Assembly: GCA_030765055.1 (NCBI GenBank) | Contig: CM060947.1 | Span: 226,448,349 to 226,512,348 of the forward strand | Length of the DNA: 64,000 nt | DNA from: Mantis religiosa | Lineage: Eukaryota; Arthropoda; Insecta; Mantodea; Mantidae | Direction: 5' to 3' | Shown here: positions 21,642-33,209 of the stretch, one piece after another | Numbering within the stretch: position 1 is the first letter of the stretch | Layout: every line of letters begins with the position of its first letter | Position numbers and translations under genes: made by a program | The notes under the pieces: generated by a model | Seen by the model: only the letters and a program-made list of their open reading frames with translations | The model's database searches: none | Told to the model about the DNA's origin: nothing

Positions 21642-22189
21642 ATATTTGTTTCAACAGATAAGTCAAGTGATAAAGAGCATTATATTGCAAAGTTAGGTCT
21701 TAAATTAGAAGTTGTCAGCCTTCCGAAAATATATCTTCTTACGACGGAAGTAACTAAGGAGCTTAACCATCAACATATATGCAAGCTATTTAATCAAAGT
21801 ATGTTTCTTGTGTGACCACAGAGCATAAAACATGAAAATTTTTTACATTTCGTAACAGATGCAGTCAAATTTATGGTGAAATCGGGAAGCGCTATTAAAA
21901 CATTTTACACTAAAGTGGTTCACGTAATATGCATAGCGCATGCTATTCATAGAGTCTGTGAAGTAGTGCGTGCAAAACTTCCGCAAGTTAACATATGGAA
22001 TTATGAAAGCTATTTCAAGAATAAGACAGTTTCGTGAAATTCCTGTAACCTATTATGGCCTCCTGAACCAACAGTAATGCGTTAGGGAACATGGATCAAT
22101 ACATGTGCTTATTATTACGAACATTTTGATGTAATACGTGCAATAGCCTCTATGTGTTTTGATGGATTTAATAGATAAAATGCTGCATA
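21642..22189 (+). pseudogene. hAT transposase, core part
   Basis: This reads FVSTDKSSDKEHYIAKLG, KIYLLTTEVTKELNHQHICK, a stop where Trp is expected, then NFLHFVTDAVKFMVKSG and FYTKVVHVICIAHAIHRVCE. After a further break come the PPEP block, a RWGTW-like region and ITTCAYYYEHFDV-like text. The V-T-D-A and C-x-A-H-A motifs are characteristic of this hAT group. Several stops make it inactive. Confidence 0.65.
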
Positions 22190-22280
22190 CGAGGGAGTGT
22201 CGTAAAGTTTTAATAATCACTGTTTAAAAAATGTGATAGAGTTTGTGTTGATATATGCTTGTTAGTTCTTCTCTATGTAG

Positions 22281-23237
22281 TTACCATCCCAGCGTTTCTT
22301 TGCCTTCCGTTTCTTGACCTTGATTATAGAAGTCTGCAGAACACACTTTAAACCACTCTTCCACTTCATTAATGACGTCATTTCTGTTATCAAATCGGCG
22401 ACCACGCAACGGATTCTTCATTTCCGGGAACAAGAAAAAGTCACTTGATGCGAGATCGGGCGAATAAGGAGGATGCTGTAAGATCTCAAAGCCACATTCT
22501 CTTGTTTTGTCAACTACAACTTGAGGTGAATGAGCTGGTGCATTGTCAGACAGAAGACGAACACCTTTGAAGAGCATACCGCGTCGTTTCTTAATCAGAG
22601 CTGCTCGTAACTTGTCCAAAGATTGCAGTAGTATCTGTCAGTGATGGTTTGACCCTTGGCAAGATAATCTGTAAGAATGACTCCACCACAGTCCCAGAAA
22701 ACTGAAAGCATGACCCTCCCAGCTGACTTTTGCACCTTTGCCTTTTGGGAGGGGGGAAATGGCATGTTTCCATTCCATGTTCATGGATTTTGTAACTGGA
22801 TCATACTGATAGATGCAGAATTCATCCATGGTTACCAGACGAATAAAAAAATCATCTTCATCCTGTTCCAACAGCATCAACATCTGTCTTGGAAGATCAC
22901 GCCGTGTTTGCTTTTGGAAAGGGGTTAGCAAACGTGAAACCCACCGTGCAGACACCTAACACCCTGACCGAGATTCGAACTCAGGACCTCTTGAACGTGA
23001 GGCAGACTTGCCACCATCTACGCTACCGAGTGACGGTCTACCAGCTCTTGGCTCATCTGTCAGGGTCATGTGACCAGTTTGAAAATTCCTTTTCCACCTC
23101 ACAATAGTGTCATACGATGGGCAATCATTTACATAAACAGCCGCCATCTCATCATGGGTTTCTCGGGCAGCTTTTCCCTTCAAATGCAGGAATTTGATCA
23201 CACTATGAGTCTCAATTTTCTCCATCTGACACCTCAT
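22281..23237 (-). pseudogene. Mariner transposase, broken
   Basis: The N-terminus from 23237 reads MRCQMEKIETHSVIKFLHLK then CPSYDTIVRWKRNFQTG. After the SINE fragment it continues ARWVSRLLTPFQKQTRRDLP, FIRLVTMDEFCIYQYDP (first Asp), MEWKHAISPLPKGK, LLSDNAPAHSPQVV (second Asp) and HPPYSPDLASSDFFLFPE (third Asp). This is the D,D34D catalytic set of mariner. A frameshift near 22640, the SINE and the deletion inactivate it. Confidence 0.82.
22961..23030 (-). mobile_element. SINE family 1, 5' head fragment
   Basis: The tRNA-like head (minus strand: ctcggtagcgtagatggtgg and gagttcgaatctcgg) without the body sits within the mariner transposase. No duplication is visible, so a rearrangement probably accompanied it. 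Confidence 0.75.
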
Positions 23238-23385
23238 TCACTTCTAGCACTCACTGTAAAAAAACCAAAAGGACTCAAATCACTGAAACTACCAACATTA
23301 TGTCCCAAGGGATCAATGATGAATCTGAAAAAATTCCATCATTCTAGCTTAAAAACTACCGGGTGATAATTACGACATCCCCTCG

Positions 23386-23850
23386 TATATAGCTGTTACA
23401 CAAGATTTACTGGGTGTTCATCAAATTAAGGCTAGTTTGGCATTTATCAGTGCAAATTTTTCAATTTTGGCAGAAACAATAACATAGCTAGAAAAACAAA
23501 GATGAGAGTATACATGCGGTTATCAAAAAGGTTAACGGTGGGGTGGAGAATTTGCAAAAATGTGTAGAAAAAATTGGTCAAGAAGTTTGCAAGAAAATGA
23601 AAAACGTACACATTATAAAAGAATACTGGGTATCAGTCGTTGTGTTATATTGAGAAGGTTCTGCTAGGTAAACATTTTGACTTCAGTTCTTTTGAAGAAG
23701 GTTTGTCAGTAGGCAATCCTTGGTCACTTCAATTATGCGTCCGTGACATCAGTTGAAGTAGATAGGAGTTTTTGAAAGTGAACTTCAAGATCCTTCAAAC
23801 CTGAGAACCTAAGAATGACAATGGTTCTTTATTGCAATACTGAATAAGAA
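23386..23850 (+). pseudogene. hAT transposase, C-terminal part
   Basis: Reading resumes right after the mariner with VTQDLLGVHQIKASLAFISA, NFSILAETIT, then broken text and NYASVTSVEVDRSF. The last resembles the 'S-x-x-x-ERSFS' dimerisation signature of hAT transposases. Frameshifts and stops are frequent. Confidence 0.6.
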
Positions 23851-24127
23851 GTTCCATAGATAAATAAATTGCTCCTAGTATATAAATATGTATGAGATAC
23901 ATTACATAATATTTCTAATTATAAAAGTTAATAAATATTATATATAGGTATTGCTTAAATTTTGAACGTTAAAGTTTAAAAAAGAATTTACGGACATTTT
24001 TAAAAATTTTAATCCCGTTTTCCCCAAAATTTAAGGGAATTTTACTGGTCATTTTTATCCAATTTTTGGATCATCAACCACCGAGCCCTAGTAATCAGGA
24101 TAACCCTTTGGAAAAACAGCTTGATTA

Positions 24128-25428
24128 TACAGAGTGAATATAAATGAATATCAGGGTTTTAACTCTTTATAATACTTATTACATTCAACTTACAGTTATA
24201 AATGATATGTCAAATGAAAAAGCAACTCAGTTTTGTTTTTTTTTTGGCTCTAGTGCGCATGTGCGTGCAATGTTTCTGCCGCAATCCGCTAGACAGCGGT
24301 AGTAGCGAAGATGGTGACTAGTAAACAGAAAACGTTTTGTCTTTTGCAGTTTGCAAAGCCCGAATCTGTATCTACTGTGCAACGTGCGTTCACAACGTTC
24401 GGTTGTGATCCTCCTAGTGATAATAACATTTGTAGATGGTATCATCAGTTTGAAGATACCGGCTACCTTTGTAAAGGGAAGAGCACGGGACGACCAAGAG
24501 TAAGTGAAGAGACTGTTAAGCGAGTGAGAGAGTCGTTCACTACTAGCCCAAAGAAATCAGTCCGGAAGGCTAGTCCTGTGTCGACTGTTTGGAAAGTTGT
24601 AAGAAAACGCTACGACCTTACCATTTACAGTTATTACAGGCGCTAAAGCCGACAGACCACGGATTACGTGCCAACTTCGCAAACGACATGTTGTTTCATG
24701 ACGATGACGATTTTGTGGATCGTGTTGTCGTCAGTGATGAATCTACCTTTCACCTTAGTGGACATGTTAACACTCATAATGTGCGCATCTGGGGCTCAGA
24801 AAATCCTCACGAGATGATACAAATGCAACGATATTCCCCTAAAGTGAATGTTTTTTGTGCCGTATCCCGGCAAAGAGTTCATGGGCCTTTCTTGTTTTAT
24901 GACCTACTGTAACTGGCACTTCTTACCTTAATACACTAGAGCAATGGCTCTTCCCCCAGTTGGAAGAAAATGAGCCAGAGAATTTCATTTTCCAGCAAGA
25001 TGGTGCGCCACCTCACTGGCATAACGAAGTAGGCGATTGGTTGAACGTCACTGTACCCGAGCGCTGGATAGGCCGCAAGGGCCCCAATGATAGGGCTTGC
25101 TATGCATGGCCTCTACGTTCTCCTGACCTAAAGCCATGCGATTTTTACCTTTGGGGCTTCATCAAGGATCGTGTGTACGTGTCTCCGCTACCAGCCGACC
25201 TCCCTGAGTTAAGAAACCGGATTGAAGCAGTTGTTGCTACAATTACTGAATACACACTTAACGTTTGGGAAGAACTCGACTATAGACTTGATGTGTGTCG
25301 TGTGACACATTGTCATATTGAACATTTATAAGATTCTTGGTAAAACCGTTTGAGTTGCTTTTTTATTTGACATATAATTTATAACTGTAAGTTGAATGTA
25401 ATAAATATTCATTTATATATAGCCTGTA
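24128..25428 (+). mobile_element. IS630/Tc1-mariner-type transposon, nearly complete
   Basis: Terminal inverted repeats start tacaga (24128) and end cctgta (25428). They share a long match with ttattacattcaacttacag and tatgtcaaat near the inner ends. The left repeat carries an extra ~24 bp. The transposase lies between. Total length is about 1.3 kb, typical of an autonomous element of this superfamily. Confidence 0.82.
24311..25331 (+). pseudogene. IS630-type transposase with two frameshifts
   Basis: ATG at 24311 (MVTSKQKTFCLLQFAKPESV) starts a helix-turn-helix region. The frame shifts near 24605 into LQLLQALKPTDHGLRANFAN and VDRVVVSDESTFHLSGHVN (first Asp). It shifts again near 24900 into TVTGTSYLNTLEQWLFPQLE, NFIFQQDGAPPHWHNEVG (second Asp) and LRSPDLKPCDFYLWGF (third Asp). 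The end is CHIEHL with a stop at 25329-25331. Only the two shifts prevent a protein of about 340 residues. Confidence 0.85.
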
Positions 25429-25429
25429 T

Positions 25430-26465
25430 TTGTTATACAATTAGTTTTCCCAATTTATCAATGTCGGGAAACATATCCATGACATGACTAGAAACAACTC
25501 AACAGCACTACTTAAAGTAAATAAAAAGGACAGAATGAAAATCAGTAACAATAAAAATCTTGGAAATGTCTAATGTCACGAAAAAGTTATTTGAAAAAAG
25601 AAAAACTGTATTTTAAAGAGATCTACACTTTTTGTCTAGTAAGCCCATGTCTATTTCTTATGGTTTGCCAAATAAATTTACTCAAAATTTCTTTCAAAAA
25701 ATGCTCCTTTTCGGCTTTTTCAGTAAAACTCAGGATATCCATTTTATTTATTATGTTAATATCATAAACATATTAGTAGGTGCTTTAATAAAAATCTGTG
25801 ACAGCTAAGCGGAGGAAAACAATGCTTACATCATTGCAAAATCTTTCTGAAAGTAATTATTCATGGTACAACTTATAGAAAGACAACGAATTGAAATACC
25901 GCCAAGATCTCCTGACCTGAACCGCTTAGACAGCGGCTAAGTGCGGTAAGTGCATTACTGGCGAACGAAAAGGATTTGAAAATACGAGAGAATATTTTTC
26001 ATTTCTGAGATTCCCCAATTCACTTAATGCATTACGTACTATTTTTTCAACGTAAAATGTACCTTCGTGTAGAACACACGTAACACAAGTATTGCTTTGA
26101 TTAGTTTAAGAAAAATATATATGAGCATTATCGTAGAAGTTCCCTTGTCCATCATAAGCTATAAACTAAAGCATTTCTGCTGTTAATCTTGGACATAAAG
26201 AGAATATGACTATTCCACAAATACACACACAGAGTCCTCTGTATTACAGTGAGAAGTTGTTTAAACCGCGCGCTTCTCTTGTATAGATACTTATGTTACA
26301 ATAAAGGCTAAACATTCGAAGTTTGCGTCTAAATTTGTATAGTTTGTTTTTAGCTCACAGTTTAATCAGGAAATACTTATTCTCGTGTAAGTACTATTTA
26401 TGTTACTATCCATCGCTGAAAAAGTAATACAGGGCCAAGCATAACTATGACAGACAATTACAGAA
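25430..26465. other. Mostly unassigned; short repeat at 25880-26035
   Basis: About 105 bp at 25925-26035 (around gtgcattactggcgaacga) recurs almost identically at 49384-49490. Just upstream, ccaagatctcctgacctgaa resembles the P-R-S-P-D-L transposase motif, so this may be an eroded transposon end. Nothing else is recognised. Confidence 0.45.
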
Positions 26466-26469
26466 CTGG

Positions 26470-28500
26470 ATTATGATGATTTATATATAAGGGCGCAAAC
26501 TGCATGGTCATCAGCGCCCTTTCAAAAACTATGTCATGCAATAGCCAAAGATAAATTATCCAAAATTAAAAAATCAAAACAAAATAACGATAAAATAAGT
26601 AAGCCAAAATGGGGGGAAAGCAATAAAAAGCTATAAATGACAATAAAACATCAAAAGGCATAAAATAGACGTTTTCAATATTAACTTGCATTGTCAAAAC
26701 AAACTACTTGTCCAGCGGTAATCGAGTCAATTTCTTCTTTTTTTCGGGGCTGGGCTAGCATTTTCAGCAGGTTTATCACTGTCGTTCTGGCAGTGAGAAC
26801 AGGATCTTTCTGATCCACATCCTCAATGGACGAGGACCGCTTTCATATTGATAATTTCAATTCGAGTTTCTCGAAACATTCGGAAACTGTTACCGGCGAA
26901 GATGAGAGCCTCTCCAGATGCTTCCTTAGAAGATGTTCTTGGAGGAGATGGTCATGGACTTTTAAGCTGGTTTTACTTTGTAATAGCCTTCTTATTTTCC
27001 TTGAGGAAGTCGCTTCTTTCATATGAGGCCTTGAACTTTCTGGGCGATGCATTATATATTATTGGTTCACATGTTCTTGAGATAAATGCTTCTGCGGTGA
27101 CTTGCTGGAACATTCTTCATAGGACTGGACTTGATAGGCATGCTCGTGCTGGTGTCTGTTGCTTTGGCTGTGATCTTGGTGTAATTGTTCTTTCGGATAT
27201 TACTGTCCCGTTTATGTCGCTAGTTTGTGTTGCGATTTCACGTCTAGGTACCGGCTCAGCTGCAACTGCACTGAGTAACGGCCTAGGGATAGAGTGCTGA
27301 CGAATACGCAAGAGTTTCCGGGCTTCCAAGAAGGACACCTTCTCTCTTACCCGGATCTCTTTGGGTCGACTTTTCCTCTATAAAACGGGGGTATTCTCTG
27401 GAGTTTGATGAGTAATTACCACAGCAGTTAACACATGTTGCAGGTGAAGTACATGCATCATCATGGTTCTCCATTACAAGCATCACTCATGTGACCAAAG
27501 CGCTGGATTTATAACACCTCAATGGATTGGGTATATACTGTCACACTTCAATAACTTCATACACTGCCTTAATCCTTTGCGGGAGATCTACGCGATCAAA
27601 GGTAAGAAACAGGGTAGGAGTGGGTACCATTCACTTCATTCTTTGCGGTGGACTCGATATACATTGGTCACATTTTGTTCCGCCAAGTTTTCCTGAATCT
27701 CCTCATTGGATATCCAGTCCAATGCACTCGTTTTTACAACACCACGCAGTTCAGGAGTCCTGTGCAATTCAACGCGCACCGGATAGGTCGCAAGCATATT
27801 GGCTTTCAAAATGTTTGCAGTCAGCGTCGATGAAACTGCTTTGACCAGGAACGTGCCATTGAGAGATCGAGTACATGGTTTTACAGGACCAGCATTATTA
27901 TCTATACCCTTCTGAATAATAAATGGGTTCTCAGTAGTAAATTTTCGGCCTTCCTCATTTCTAATTACAACCAAATAGCGAGGACCATAAGTCTCATCTA
28001 CTTCCTTTCCACTTTTCTTTACATTTTTGTTTATTTTATCAATTCCCATAGCGATTATGTCCTCCGCTATTGCAAACCTCTCCGATGGCATGCTCACTTC
28101 CTGGGCACCACCCCGGCTAAGGTGAGAGTCCTGGACCTTGCTCAACTCAGGGTCTCACCTCCCAATATACAGACAGAAGGACCCAATCATGAGTGTAACA
28201 GCTCATACAATGGCCCCTCCCCGGGACTGACCTTTATCAGGGGATACATAGTCCTACATGATAACCAGGGGCTGGGAGTTGCGCGTTACCAAGTCACATC
28301 TGCGCTCCTCCGCGCTAGGTATCCATTAGACTTGTGTTCAGGAAGGCTAGGGTCAAACACGGATGTGGACCTTGTTTGGGCATTTGGCAATAGCTCTCTC
28401 ACCACTCAGAGGCACCCAATTGAGAGATTTGGTTCGGGACCCCGGGATCGCTAATTCCGTACCTAACGCAGTATGCCCTTGGGAGGAGAACTGGGTGGTG
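26470..28500 (-). mobile_element. LINE derivative with ORF1 only (no reverse transcriptase)
   Basis: Minus strand: a GC-rich 5' region (28500-28146), a decayed ORF1, then directly a short AT-rich 3' UTR. It ends in a hairpin gggcgctgatgacc…gcgccc (26491-26520) and an atcatcat-type tail. Terminal hairpins of this kind are known from several insect LINE clades. No endonuclease or reverse transcriptase frame lies between ORF1 and the 3' end. The outer boundaries are approximate. Confidence 0.62.
26740..28145 (-). pseudogene. LINE ORF1 protein (gag-like), decayed
   Basis: From Met at 28145 a 169-residue frame holds GTFLVKAVSSTLTANIL and VRVELHRTPELRGVV, typical of LINE ORF1 proteins with an RRM-like fold. 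After a stop the frames continue with TFDRVDLPQRIKAVYEVI and IPNPLRCYKS, then QRFGHMSDACNGEP. CTSPATCVNCCGNYSSNSRE follows; these are eroded CCHC zinc knuckles for RNA binding. EVSFLEARKLL-like text, as in many ORF1 proteins, comes next. The last readable part ends near 26740. Many frameshifts. Confidence 0.7.
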
Positions 28501-31470
28501 TCTCGAGAACACCAAGAGCGACTTATTTGAAATGATTAAGATTATAAATTAAATTTATATATTCGATTATCTATGAATAAATAATCTGCAAAGTCCTCTT
28601 TATTCTAACATTTCTTCGCAGCCTTAGCCGTTTCACAAATATTTATGTTATGTGCATGTACTTCTCGAAGTATCATTGAATCTTTGTGAATTTTCTTCTT
28701 TTGTTCCATTACAAGTACTCATTCATATCACTACTAAATATTTAAAGTTGTTTTTCTCTATATTGAATATAACTAAGCACACAAAGGCTACATCTCCTGG
28801 CTTAAAACCCTTTAGGCAAATTTATGTGAAATGCTTTACCCTCCATACACTCCTTCCTCATTCCTTGTACCTGGCAAGTAAAGAGAGAGGTGACGTGTGC
28901 CACAATGATGTTCACGAAAATCTTTTGCGACGTAATCAAATATACACTTCAGAACTGAAGAGTGGCCTAGGAAAGCATGAAGAGGATTAATGATACTAGG
29001 GAATACGAATAATGGACCTATCGACAATGTTAAGCGGCTCATATTGGCATTTTGTGAGAAATCACCCTCTCAACACATGGCTTCCTTGCCCAAACAATAA
29101 GCTGACAAAAGTACTTATATGTCTATTACCTTTATTTTGTTTTGTTATGCAGTGCTAATGATTTCCCTTATGCTGCTAAATACATTTAAATACTTTCTAG
29201 ACTGTGTTCTTAAAAATAAACTTTACAATATATCGGAAAAGTGCATTGAAATTGTTAACAATATACACCATTAGATAGTGACGTAGTCATAATGATACCC
29301 CCTTAATTTACACAATGATATCTTTGTTTTTAAATATTGGTGTTTTAATCTCTGGCTGCAAACTAGATGAACTTGAACGTAAAACACACTGAAGATGTTC
29401 ATCCGGAAGCTACTGGGTAACAGGCTTTTGTTCGGTATCAATATGCTATACGGTTGATCACATTGATAAGTTGGTAGTACCAAACGACTAATTTTGCTTA
29501 CAAAAAGGTGCAGCTTAGAAAATGTGTTCGGCAGTGATGTGTACAAACAAATCATGTTTCCCTGAACTGCATAATGCTTTTTAAGGGTTTATAGGCTCCA
29601 GCACGCGCCGCATTGAAATGCCATTTTAGGGTGAAGCTCGTATAGTATACCCCAGGAAAGAAAGTCTCCGGGGGATGAGACGCAGCGTGTTGGAAAAGAC
29701 ACGCCATGTCAGTTGAGTTACAGATCATTCAAAGCCATTCTGACGGCTTCTACTTTTGTGAAGTAGTGTTTTAGTGTGCAGAGTGAATAGGGCGCATGTA
29801 TTTTTAACGGTTCTGCTCCTTGTGTAGCATGCGTTCTCTGTCACACACATTCGCTGTCCTTGTCCCACTATGTAAGGGTGGCGCATTCCTCTCAGGGCCT
29901 TACTTTGCGTTGGTGGACAGTAACTTATTCGATGTTATTGCTGCATATCAAAAACTATGCTTTACCATCGTGAAGAACCAAAAAGGCAATTGTTCTCCCA
30001 CTCCCGATTAAACATTCCACTTCGCTCATTTGCATATGCAAGCCACCGCTGCATGAAAAGACTGCCACGTGACTATAAACAAAAACAACCGCCTTAGTTA
30101 ACTGTTGGAAGTAGTGGGGATGAGAGGGAGGGTAAACTCATACAGTGGCTTCCTTCCCACCCCTGCTGTGAACCGCCTTGTACTTGCGCATTGAACTTAT
30201 ATATGCCATAGGAACGTGTGCATGACAAGCTTCCTTAAGCGATATGTCGTGATTTATTACTCGTATTTCCTAAAAGTGGTCTTCTCTTTGGAGACGATGG
30301 CTTACTAGAAATTTAACTTAGAAACAAATTTACTACAAATCCCTAAATAACATTACGTATGAAGAACAGTCAGCATTATAAAAGAATAAATTGGAATGGA
30401 TCGTAAAAGAAAGATAGAGAACATACTTATATAAATATATTACTATTCATTGCATCCTTTAAAGTTGCATTTTACAAATTTTGTATAATTTTATAGCACC
30501 CCTCCAAACAAACGCGGGCGGTAATGTTCAAAAATATTGCATCATTCTAAGTATTTATATTTATTACTTACACGAATTTTTATATATTATTTATGAACAA
30601 GAGCTTCTATTGGAACATTTAAAACAAGGTGTGAAAGTTTATAGCACCTTATTTTGTCAATGTATGGTGAATACTTTAACGTCCATTAAAAATTTAATAC
30701 CGGTTCATAAAATACTTTTGAATATATATTTTTCGAATATGGGTCTGGCCTATTTACTTTTTACACATAAGCGTTTAATCCTCAAATTCATTACAATAGT
30801 GCGAGTTAATTGTTCCTAAACTCTACAATACACGTATGGTAGAATGCAACCCAGGAGTTCATTGGTAACATAATGATTGATAGTATGTATTGCTTTGAGT
30901 GAAGTACCTACCGGATAGGTTGGCGTTATCTAGAACAATTTGGCGTACAGCTCAAGGCTACAACATTGTCATGAATAAGATAGCTAAACATTATTCGTAA
31001 TTGTAGACGTTATACAGCGCTGAAGTTTTGTTGCAGGAAGCTGCTTCTGTTGCGGTGTAAGTACCACCCACCACAACCAAGGCAACTAGCACCAAAACCA
31101 CTTATCTTGTAAGGTAGGATTTATAATATCTGTGGCATGTCTTAAAAGTGATACGAGAGAAAAAAAGAACTGTTCTCTTAGCCATTTATTTCCGTCATTG
31201 CCCTCAAGGCACAAGAGTTTTATCACTTTCTCTACATTTTATAATTAGACTGGCATCGCACCCTTCATTAGATGGAGTAGAATTCGTTGCTACTCCGCTT
31301 CCTTCCAGTAGGAATCAATTCATATCCAACTTTAGCCAATCAGAGACATCAGATAGCTTCTCCACAGGTGCAAATCACGTGATAACAGCTGGTTTCGCTT
31401 TACTGCTACGGACAACTAAGTTGCTGTGTTAAACTTATTATAAAAAGAATATGCGTACTTACAATAAACA
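28500..31470. other. Long stretch without recognised gene or element
   Basis: Several short ORFs (for example 28652-28990 and 30481-30819) have no family resemblance and composition like the surrounding DNA. No TIR, LTR or tRNA-like head was found. Old decayed elements are likely but not identifiable by eye. Confidence 0.4.
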
Positions 31471-31473
31471 AAG

Positions 31474-32190
31474 TAAGTATTGTATTCCACCCAAAACTTC
31501 ATATCGAGATTTCACCGAAAACGCATGTTTTGTACTCCTGAATAGAAAAATGAGCATTTTTAGAAAAAGGTTTACGCATTTGTGTCTGCTTGTCTATGAT
31601 CAGCATAAATAAAAAATCAAAAGGCAGTTAAATGTCAAACTTTCTCTTTAAGTTTAGATATTCCAAGATATATAATGATTTTCAAACAATGCCCAAAATA
31701 TTTCTACCCCAAACTACCTTTACATGAAAAACTTTTGAAAATAATTAATTTTATCAAAATTGCACTAACGGTTTTGATCATTATTAAATATATATAATTA
31801 TACGTAATTATATATAATGTAATTATACTCCTCCAATGCTGTCATATCGGACAGTAAATGCAATGGGTGAAATGATGCTCAAATGTGTTCAGAGTCCATG
31901 GAGCTTAGAGTTACCCGACATTCGTCTTTAAGGATAAGAGAAAACCCCGGAAAAACCTTATCCAGGTAACTCACGCTGACCGAGATTCGAACTCGGACCT
32001 CTTGAACGTGAAGCAGACACGCTACCATCTACGCTACCGAAGCGGGTACGGTTTTGATTAAATCAACACTTGTTTAATGTGTTTTTTACAACAAATGAAA
32101 TATATATCTTGAGTATTTTGGGAGCAATCTCTGAAGTGCCCTTCATTCTGAGTGACTGTTGTATACCTGGTAAATCATAAGAGAAAGACA
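31474..32190 (+). repeat. Unclassified interspersed repeat R1 (with SINE insertion)
   Basis: Starting attccacccaaaacttc, this region matches 39410-39770 over most of its length and 34400-34500 over its first part. After the SINE at 31779-32047 the match continues to ttcattctgagtgactgttg, which also matches 12570-12640. No TIR or ORF is recognised. Confidence 0.5.
31779..32047 (-). mobile_element. SINE family 1, full-length
   Basis: An 11-bp duplication acggttttgat (31768-31778 and 32048-32058) flanks it. Minus strand: head gcttcggtagcgtagatgg, B box gagttcgaatctcgg, body, and an AT-rich simple tail at the left end. It is inserted in repeat R1. Confidence 0.9.
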
Positions 32191-32905
32191 AATCTTCGCC
32201 ACATTAAAAAATTAATTTATGTGTCTTTTCTTTTTTGAGTTAACAGATCCCCAGATATTTCTCGCTATTCGTTTGAATTTTCCAGCAAAGATACTTTTCT
32301 CAAATGGGAATTTATTCGCTTTTCTTTTTCCTGGCCATTCAAATTGAACGGAATTTCAAAGCGTAACTCTTAAAATATTTGTCTATAGGTTAAAGTATTC
32401 CTATATTTCTCTTGAATCCACAAGAAAATATGCAATGAGACTTTCTGCACACATATATCTTAACGAATATGAAGTAGATATAAGAACATAAGTTTATAAG
32501 AAGTTTGTACAAGAGTGAGAAAATGTCAAATGAGTGCAACAGTACATCACATTGTTATTTGCCACTTCTTTGTATTAGCGGCAATTCTCAACCATTTACT
32601 GTTACTCCTGTATCATCTAAGTTCAGTGGTTTTTTAATTTTGATCCAAATACTCTCAGACTGTGGGTACACATTCTATACACAGTTGTGGGCGTAAATCC
32701 GGGGAATTAATTATGTCCAAAAAGACTGTGATAAAAAGTACTCCTTATTTCTAATAGGAAAACACCCTTAATTTTGTTATTGTTGTGGTGATATTTAGAT
32801 ATATCAACTACAGACCCACATCATTTTTATTGCTTTCTCTACCAAGTACATTAGTGAGGAAAACATCGAAAAAGAAAGAAGCTAGTTTTGGAAGGTTAAT
32901 ATGAT
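32190..32905. other. AT-rich stretch, nothing recognised
   Basis: I see no supported feature. Confidence 0.45.
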
Positions 32906-32909
32906 GTAT

Positions 32910-33205
32910 TGTTAAAAGTGTTACTCGTCGCGAGGTTCATAGCTACTTTGAAAGAAACGAGCCACCAACAATTAATCACCTAAAACGTGCTTCAAGCAGT
33001 AAACAATGATTCCGATTAGCCGAACTTTGAACAACGAACTTTCACACCATTCTTCGCGACATAGGTTTTGAATTTGTGAATAGGATAGAACAAACATAAT
33101 TGTTGAGTGTGAAGATACATTGTTGTGGCGAAGGAATTATCAAACGAAAATTAGGAAGAGGAGGTCGTTTAAGAAATTCTTGCGTTGTTAGATTCCAATT
33201 AAGTA
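32910..33205 (+). pseudogene. Transposase fragment (IS630-like), tentative
   Basis: Broken plus frames read REVHSYFERNEPPTINHLKR, then TLNNELSHTILRDIGFEFVN and LLWRRNYQTKIRKRRSFKKF. The order (helix-turn-helix linker, 'I-G-F', then 'x-x-WRxxYLxxIRxxR') fits IS630-like transposase N-termini. No terminal repeats were found. Confidence 0.4.
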
Positions 33206-33209
33206 CGTA

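Larger units (their letters stand above)
22190..23385 (-). mobile_element. Mariner inserted in hAT A
   Basis: It is flanked by TA (22188-22189 and 23386-23387) with terminal inverted repeats beginning cgaggg and sharing tgtcgtaa. The minus-strand transposase is interrupted by a SINE 1 head at 22961-23030 that coincides with a deletion of roughly 65 codons. Removing this mariner restores the hAT order. Confidence 0.82.
19440..24095 (+). mobile_element. hAT transposon A, broken by nested insertions
   Basis: Three separated blocks read as one hAT protein in the same order and strand: 19469-19796 (N-terminal zinc-finger-like region), 21642-22189 (core) and 23386-23850 (C-terminal dimerisation part). 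Between them lie a fold-back mariner with a Jockey insertion and SINE 2, then a second mariner. Outer boundaries are approximate. The right end near 24090 has caaccaccgagcccta, a plausible hAT terminus, but the left end was not located. Confidence 0.7.
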
